Shown here: positions 59,954 to 64,000 of the stretch, piece after piece | How positions within the stretch are numbered: position 1 is the first letter of the stretch | How the letters are laid out: each line of letters begins with the position of its first letter | NCBI RefSeq assembly: GCF_017052465.1 | Contig: NZ_JAFHKT010000145.1 | Location: forward strand, 221,399-285,398 | Direction: 5' to 3' | Source of the DNA: Arthrobacter pascens | GTDB lineage: Bacteria > Actinomycetota > Actinomycetes > Actinomycetales > Micrococcaceae | Length of the DNA stretch: 64,000 bases | Made by a program: the position numbers and the translations under genes | The notes under the pieces: generated by a model | Told to the model about the DNA's origin: nothing | Databases searched by the model: none | Seen by the model: only the letters and a program-made list of their open reading frames with translations

Positions 59954-60751
59954 TCACCCCATCGGATTGCCGAGGGACCTTGCCAACTCCTTGAGCTCCT
60001 TGACCATCTGCGCTCCCTGTTCATCGGAATACGTGGCCTTCAAGGCGGTCACAGACAGGCCCAGGCTGGGTCCGTGCGCTCCGTGCGTGGGTACCGAGAC
60101 GGCCAGGCAGACGACGCCAGTGGTTGATTCCTCATCTTCAAAGGCATAACCCTGCTCGCGGATTTCCCGGATCTGCGCTTTGAGTTCGGCGCCGGTGCGG
60201 ATCGACTTCGGCGTGAGCACCGGGAGTTCAGCATCGTCGGCGAACATGGCGTCGATGTCGTGGTCGTGCAGACGCGCGACGAGGGCCTTGCCCACAGCGC
60301 AGAGGGAAACGGGCATCTTGTCCCCGATGTTGGACGTCAGCCGGACGGCAGGATGCCCTTCATAGCGGGCCAAATAGATGACATTCGTGCCGTCCAGCAT
60401 GGCGATCCGGACGGTCTCCCCGGACAGCGTGGGGGCCTGCTCACAGAACCGGTAGAACTCCTGGACCTCATCCAGCCTGCTCAGGTACGCCGCGCCGAGT
60501 TCAACGAGTTTGCGGCCGAGGGTGAATTCGGAGCCCTGCCTGCTGATCAGGCGGGCCTCTTCCAAGGCCAGCAGCAGGTTGGACGTTGAGGATTTTGGAA
60601 TGCCGAGTTCCCTGGCGAGGTCACTCAGGGTAAGCCGGCCGGTAGCAGACGCGGCCAGTGCCTCCATCACAGCGGCTGCCCGGGTGACAGCGGGAGCCGG
60701 TGACGTGCTGCCTAATCCATCGGTGGGGCGTGTGGCGCGGGAATCGACCAT
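59954..60751 (-). CDS. IclR family transcriptional regulator
   Basis: A 265-residue regulator. The winged helix-turn-helix TLSDLARELGIPKSSTSNLLLALEEARLI (about 38-66) is followed by the IclR effector domain with LGRKLVELGAAYLSR, GETVRIAMLDG, ARYEGHPAVRL, CAVGKALVA and a late FEDEESTTGVVCLAV. It senses a small acid. An AAGGAG Shine-Dalgarno lies six bases before the ATG at 60751. A perfect TGTTCA-N6-TGAACA palindrome about 80 bases upstream suggests autoregulation. Confidence 0.92.
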   Translation of the reverse strand: MVDSRATRPTDGLGSTSPAPAVTRAAAVMEALAASATGRLTLSDLARELGIPKSSTSNLLLALEEARLISRQGSEFTLGRKLVELGAAYLSRLDEVQEFYRFCEQAPTLSGETVRIAMLDGTNVIYLARYEGHPAVRLTSNIGDKMPVSLCAVGKALVARLHDHDIDAMFADDAELPVLTPKSIRTGAELKAQIREIREQGYAFEDEESTTGVVCLAVSVPTHGAHGPSLGLSVTALKATYSDEQGAQMVKELKELARSLGNPMG

Positions 60752-60831
60752 GATTCTCCTTCAATCGGTACGCGCTGGGAGCGCAGGCAGCATAACCGTC
60801 AGTCAACGCCCAGCAGACGATCGCCCGCAGC

Positions 60832-60849
60832 TGTTCATTTGGCTGAACA
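60832..60849. promoter_or_regulatory. Perfect IclR-type palindrome upstream of iclR
   Basis: TGTTCA-TTTGGC-TGAACA: both six-base half-sites are exact inverted repeats around six bases. Degenerate copies occur at the other two promoters of the region. Confidence 0.75.
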
Positions 60850-61005
60850 CCTACCATCATAATGGCTCAGCTCCCTGGGTGGCTGGGTGCAGCCGCGCTG
60901 GTTGGGTAGGCGCCAGCCCGGCTCAGTTTCCTGGTTCCGGCTGCATCTGGCCGCCTATTGGAAACAGTTTCGTGTTTCCGAATGTTCACGGTATATTCGT
61001 TTTAG

Positions 61006-61046
61006 GCCTTCCACCGCGGCATCCCCCAATAGTCGCGGTGGAAGGC
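61006..61046 (-). terminator. Hairpin after the DUF6504-like gene
   Basis: The 13-bp perfect arms are 61006-61018 and 61034-61046. Confidence 0.65.
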
Positions 61047-61071
61047 TGTTCCAATTAAGCGGCCGTTCCCA

Positions 61072-61362
61072 TTAAGCGGCGTCCGCAACTGCCTCCCGCA
61101 GCTTCCAGCCGCCACCCAAGCCGTCCCGCAGGATCTCCATGGTGGTGAGCGCAGAGTTTTCATTCCTGCCAAGCCTCGCCTGAAGGCGCCATACCTCGAC
61201 GTCCACCCGGCTCCAGCCCAGCGGCATTCGGCGTTCAGCTTCCCACCAGCTGACGCGTTCGAACCACCTGACAGGGTCCGCGCCGACAGTCCATTCGCGT
61301 CCGCCGCGAATGACGGCGGCCGGCTGGCCGTCCGCCGCAGTTCTCACCAGTACGTGTTCCAT
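61072..61362 (-). CDS. DUF6504-like small protein
   Basis: A 96-residue soluble protein. The REWTVGADPVRWFERVSWWEAERRM segment, with regularly spaced tryptophans, resembles the DUF6504 domain found near the Y-family polymerase accessory gene imuB, but no such gene is here. The charged helical rest has no motif. A TAACCT hexamer lies six bases before the ATG at 61362, and a hairpin follows the stop. The family assignment is from memory of the pattern and is tentative. Confidence 0.62.
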   Translation of the reverse strand: MEHVLVRTAADGQPAAVIRGGREWTVGADPVRWFERVSWWEAERRMPLGWSRVDVEVWRLQARLGRNENSALTTMEILRDGLGGGWKLREAVADAA

Positions 61363-61368
61363 ACCCGG

Positions 61369-61374
61369 AGGTTA
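61369..61374 (-). promoter_or_regulatory. -10 hexamer, leaderless start of the DUF6504-like gene
   Basis: TAACCT on the minus strand lies six bases before the ATG at 61362. Confidence 0.5.
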
Positions 61375-61437
61375 CAAAGGGGCCCTGACATTTTCCGGGC
61401 GGAAGACCACGGTTGTGAGGATTCGGCAACCAACAGA

Positions 61438-61479
61438 AAACCCCGCCTTGCCAGCCGCACTGGCCGGAAGACGGGGTTT
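61438..61479 (-). terminator. Terminator of tRNA-Val
   Basis: AAACCCCG at 61438 pairs with CGGGGTTT ending at 61479, and an inner GGC stem adds to it. On the minus strand it follows the tRNA directly. Confidence 0.8.
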
Positions 61480-61485
61480 CACTTT

Positions 61486-61561
61486 TGGTGGGTCCTACCG
61501 GGATCGAACCGATGACATCCACGGTGTAAACGTGGCGCTCTACCAGCTGAGCTAAAGACCC
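61486..61561 (-). tRNA. tRNA-Val (anticodon TAC)
   Basis: The acceptor arms GGGTCTT and AGGACCC, anticodon loop TTTACAC (TAC), T-loop TTCGATC and an encoded 3' CCA are present. Confidence 0.95.
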
Positions 61562-61642
61562 AAACCGCCGGTTCCGCTGCGAAGCGCTCGAACCAACGAA
61601 CATAGACTTTACCTGACGAAAGGCCGGAATTGCCAATCCGGA

Positions 61643-62572
61643 TCAGGGCTGCGGCACGGCGGGCAATTCCTCGGCGAGCCACGCAAGCGCTTCACTCACG
61701 CCGGCAGCCAGTTTGACGGTCGCCAGATCGTCGCCGCGGGTCTCTCCGCGATTGATGATGACCACCGGCTTGCCCTGCTTGGCGGCGTGGCGGACGAAGC
61801 GCAGTCCACTCATAACGCTGAGGGAGGAGCCGGCAACCAGCAGCGCTCCGGCCTCATCCACCATCGAGTAGGCCCGTTCCACGCGGTCCTTGGGCACGTT
61901 TTCGCCGAAGTACACAAAGTCCGGTTTCAGCACACCGCCGCACGCAGGGCACTTCGCCACGACGAAGCTGCGGATCAGCTCCGAATCCTCGACCGTCGCG
62001 TCGGCGTCGGGCGCGATTTCAACAACACCGGATTCCATTGCACGCTCGAGGAATGCCGGATTCAGCTCCTCCAAGACACCGGCGAGCAGCCGGCGGGAGT
62101 ACGTACGGCGGCAGTCCAGACAGATGACCTGGTCGAAGCGGCCGTGCAGGTCCACGACGTTCACGCTTCCGGCGTCCTCATGAAGGCGGTCGACATTCTG
62201 GGTGATGAGTCCCGTCAGGAGCCCGCGGCGTTCCAGCCGGGCGACGGCGGCGTGGCCGGCGTTGGGATCAGCCCGCCGGAGATGGGACCAGCCGATGTGG
62301 TTTCGGGCCCAGTAGCGCTGGCGGTTGCCCGCGTCGCGCACGAACTCCTGATAGGTCATGGGTGATCGCGGCGGAGAGTCCGGCCCGCGGTAGTCAGGTA
62401 TCCCGGAGTCGGTACTCAGTCCGGCTCCGGTGAGGAGCGCCAGGCGCAGCCCTGACAGCACGTCCCGGATGTCCCGCAGGATGTGCAGCTCCGGGGCCGA
62501 CGGCTCGGCCCGTGGCACCGGCGGCCGGCTGGCAAACCCTGTCAGGCCAACGCCGGCACGCCGCTGGTCCAT
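61643..62572 (-). CDS. Sir2 family NAD-dependent deacylase
   Basis: A sirtuin of 309 residues. The NAD motif GAGLSTDSGIPDYRG lies at 49-63, TQNVDRLHE at 124-132 and the catalytic His at 143 in VDLHGRF. The structural zinc ligands are Cys151, Cys154, Cys208 and Cys211. A 60-residue stretch between the cysteine pairs is longer than in Sir2Tm and probably helical. The YFGENVP segment is in the expected place. Four bases separate it from the AhpE stop, so it belongs to the same transcript as DUF3052 and ahpE. The substrate may be acyl-lysines of metabolic enzymes. Confidence 0.93.
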   Translation of the reverse strand: MDQRRAGVGLTGFASRPPVPRAEPSAPELHILRDIRDVLSGLRLALLTGAGLSTDSGIPDYRGPDSPPRSPMTYQEFVRDAGNRQRYWARNHIGWSHLRRADPNAGHAAVARLERRGLLTGLITQNVDRLHEDAGSVNVVDLHGRFDQVICLDCRRTYSRRLLAGVLEELNPAFLERAMESGVVEIAPDADATVEDSELIRSFVVAKCPACGGVLKPDFVYFGENVPKDRVERAYSMVDEAGALLVAGSSLSVMSGLRFVRHAAKQGKPVVIINRGETRGDDLATVKLAAGVSEALAWLAEELPAVPQP

Positions 62573-62576
62573 GGGT

Positions 62577-63080
62577 TCAGCCTTGCGCCAGTCCCGCCAG
62601 CGCGCGGCGGTACTCGTCCAGGTCCCGTGCTTGGCCGCGGGGGTTGACCACGACGTGCCGGACTATGCCCTCGGCATCGATGATGAACGTTCCCCGGATT
62701 GCCATTCCGCTCTCCGCATCAAAAACGCCATACCGCTCGGCCACGGCCCCGTGGGGCCAGAAGTCAGCGAGCAGGCTGAAGTCGTAGCCTTCCTGCCCGG
62801 CATAGGCCCGCAGGGCATATTTGCTGTCCACTGAGACGGCAAGCACTTCGGCGTCGGCATGTTCGAAAACGGAAAGGTTGTCGCGGATCTCACACAGCTC
62901 GCCCGTACAGATGCCGGAGAAGGCGAACGGGTAGAAGACCAGCACGACGTTTCGTCCGCGGAAGTCTGCCAGCCGGACGGGCTCACCGTACTGATTGGCC
63001 AAGGTGAAATCGGGAGCCTGCTGCCCTACACCGGGCACGGCAACAACGCCCGTGGTGTCCACGGTGTTTGTTGCGGTCAC
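62577..63080 (-). CDS. ahpE: AhpE-type peroxiredoxin
   Basis: A 1-Cys-type peroxiredoxin of 167 residues that reduces hydroperoxides. The peroxidatic Cys58 is in the [12 protein letters not shown] loop, with Cys63 close by. The Arg in the catalytic triad is present in the AIRGTFIID region. AhpE is an actinobacterial subfamily; reduction by mycoredoxin/mycothiol has been described for M. tuberculosis AhpE. Its start overlaps the DUF3052 stop by four bases and its own stop is four bases before the sirtuin gene. Confidence 0.93.
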   Translation of the reverse strand: MTATNTVDTTGVVAVPGVGQQAPDFTLANQYGEPVRLADFRGRNVVLVFYPFAFSGICTGELCEIRDNLSVFEHADAEVLAVSVDSKYALRAYAGQEGYDFSLLADFWPHGAVAERYGVFDAESGMAIRGTFIIDAEGIVRHVVVNPRGQARDLDEYRRALAGLAQG

Positions 63081-63496
63081 TTGTTCTTCCTGGTCACCAG
63101 GCGGGTGGCGCTCCAGTCCTTGGACACTCCCACCGATGTGGTGCAGTGCAACCCTGCGGTAGGCGCAGCATCCTGGATGTCAGAGGGGGAAACGTAGCCC
63201 GTGCGGCCGGACTTGGGGGTCAGGACCCACACGACGCCGCCTTCGGTCAGCGTCGTCAGGGAGTCGACAAGAGTGTCAACGAGATCGCCGTCGCCGTCGC
63301 GCCACCAGAAGATGACTGCGTCCACAACGTCATGATCGTCCTCGTCCAGGAGCTCTGACCCCGTCAGATCTTCAATGTCATCACGTAAGTCGAAGTCGAC
63401 GTCGTCGTCGTAACCGAACTCCTGAATCAGATCCCCGTTCTTGAAACCCAATTTTTCCGCCACATTTACCGAAGTGGCGGCGTCGGCCTCACTCAC
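63077..63496 (-). CDS. DUF3052 family protein
   Basis: A 139-residue, strongly acidic soluble protein. The DUF3052 features are the start [25 protein letters not shown], the acid-rich [18 protein letters not shown] and an FWWRDGDGD segment. The family is actinobacterial, of unknown function, and its gene lies beside ahpE and divergent from aceE in many genomes. AGGAGG precedes the GTG at 63496. It is the first gene of the ahpE-sirtuin transcript. It may be a regulatory or chaperone-like partner, but nothing in the sequence proves it. Confidence 0.9.
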   Translation of the reverse strand: MSEADAATSVNVAEKLGFKNGDLIQEFGYDDDVDFDLRDDIEDLTGSELLDEDDHDVVDAVIFWWRDGDGDLVDTLVDSLTTLTEGGVVWVLTPKSGRTGYVSPSDIQDAAPTAGLHCTTSVGVSKDWSATRLVTRKNK

Positions 63497-63860
63497 GCGT
63501 TCCTCCTATGAATAGTGATATCGATTACTCCAAGCCAACACCCTTTGGGCGTGCGCTTCAAGCTGTCAGGGCCGCGGGGCGGCTTATTGTGCGTCACACA
63601 ACCAGTATGACGGTCAAATACGGCGGGGGCGCCAGACGCGGCTACGCATCGGCAAGCCGTCACAGCTAGAGTGGCTGGTGACAGTCATGCCGCGGGGCGA
63701 CCGCCCTGGACGGACAGGCAGTCGTAGACGAGACAGAACCCTGCCCGGCGCACCTGACCGGGCTGTTGTAACCGATATGTCGCACACGTCGCGTTCACGC
63801 CAGGCAGCTACCCTGCCGGACCTGAGTGCGCCGATGAATGCGCGCAAAGAGAGGTTGGAC
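63497..63860. other. Divergent intergenic region between DUF3052 and aceE
   Basis: It contains the AGGAGG for DUF3052 at its left edge and AGAGAGG for aceE at its right edge. No hairpin or gene is supported, and no promoter element was confidently assigned. Confidence 0.5.
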
Positions 63861-64000
63861 GTGGCTGCAGGAGAAGATACCTCCCATATCCTCAGCGGGT
63901 TGACTAACCAGCTGCCTGATCGTGATCCGGAAGAGACCGCCGAATGGGTTGAGTCCCTGGATGCGCTGATCAGGGAACAGGGCACCGAGCGTGCCCAATA
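63861..64000 (+). CDS. aceE: Pyruvate dehydrogenase E1 component AceE, N-terminal fragment cut by the window edge
   Basis: Only the first 46 codons lie inside the window. The peptide beginning AAGEDTSHILSGLTNQLPD and continuing through EETAEWVESLDALIREQGTER matches the N-terminus of homodimeric AceE, the thiamine-diphosphate E1 of the pyruvate dehydrogenase complex. The GTG at 63861 has AGAGAGG six bases before it, whereas an in-frame ATG at 63834 lacks a ribosome-binding site. It diverges from DUF3052-ahpE-sirtuin. No stop codon is seen; the gene continues past the right edge. Confidence 0.88.
   Translation, partial: MAAGEDTSHILSGLTNQLPDRDPEETAEWVESLDALIREQGTERAQ

Larger units (their letters stand above)
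60752..61071. other. Gene-free region upstream of iclR
   Basis: It holds the iclR Shine-Dalgarno, the IclR-type palindrome (60832-60849) and, at its far end, a 13-bp hairpin at 61006-61046 that serves as terminator for the DUF6504-like gene. No further gene is supported. Confidence 0.6.

Overview
The window is high-GC (roughly two-thirds G+C) chromosomal DNA of an actinobacterium, most likely an Arthrobacter/Pseudarthrobacter-type Micrococcaceae. The assignment rests on protein families: a mycothiol-nitroreductase-like DsbA protein, DUF3052, an MptB-like mannosyltransferase, AhpE, clpP1-clpP2 with tig, a folC-DUF4233-ndk array, and a translational T-box leader before ileS. No phage, plasmid, CRISPR array or complete insertion sequence is visible. 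The window reads as core chromosome with small accessory patches.

Layout. 0.1-6.8 kb: VKOR, then minus-strand ndk, DUF4233, folC and ileS, with an ileS T-box leader. 6.9-12 kb: EEP-family hydrolase, SDR, DUF488 and valS, followed by two tandem hairpins. 12-17.6 kb: DsbA/FrnE-like protein, clpX, clpP2-clpP1 with a ClgR-type operator upstream, tig and tRNA-Pro. 17.7-27.2 kb: tRNA-Gly, Nei2-type glycosylase with rpiB, pepN, OsmC, MscS, truncated haemoglobin, TesB and a lower-GC lipoprotein. 27.4-31.9 kb: ABC-F protein, lipoprotein, second-type SSB, tRNA-Arg, LapA-like membrane protein and SRPBCC. 32-36.6 kb: a three-gene catabolic operon (Gfo/Idh oxidoreductase, DUF993, sugar-phosphate-isomerase-like) divergent from a LacI regulator; two matching palindromes lie between them. 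36.6-42.7 kb: map, AlkD-like repair protein, mannosyltransferase, orn, tRNA-His, def and a secreted HNH nuclease. 42.7-50.6 kb: long GAPDH, RNase P RNA, esterase, YaaA, zinc-ribbon protein, Nif3, msrA, cysK and cysE. 50.6-61 kb: sugar-acid metabolism (gnd, GntR, idonate/gluconate dehydrogenases, D-2-hydroxyacid dehydrogenase, MHS transporter, IclR). 61-64 kb: tRNA-Val, sirtuin, AhpE, DUF3052 and the start of aceE at the right edge.

How the genes work together. Translation and proteostasis dominate the first third: IleRS, ValRS, ClpXP1P2, trigger factor, peptide deformylase, methionine aminopeptidase, five tRNAs and RNase P RNA. Redox defence is scattered (VKOR, OsmC, MsrA, AhpE, YaaA, truncated haemoglobin). 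Two accessory carbon modules carry their own regulators: the LacI/Gfo-Idh/DUF993 operon at 32-36.6 kb and the idonate/gluconate-hydroxyacid region at 51.6-60.8 kb.

Three regulatory patterns stand out. (1) A TTCA-N6-TGAA-type palindrome occurs at the iclR, D-2-hydroxyacid dehydrogenase and MHS-transporter promoters, which predicts a local IclR regulon. (2) Two near-identical 16-bp LacI-type palindromes lie between the LacI gene and its divergent operon. (3) At least 18 genes have a TANNNT hexamer exactly 6 or 7 nt before the start codon, the signature of leaderless transcripts.
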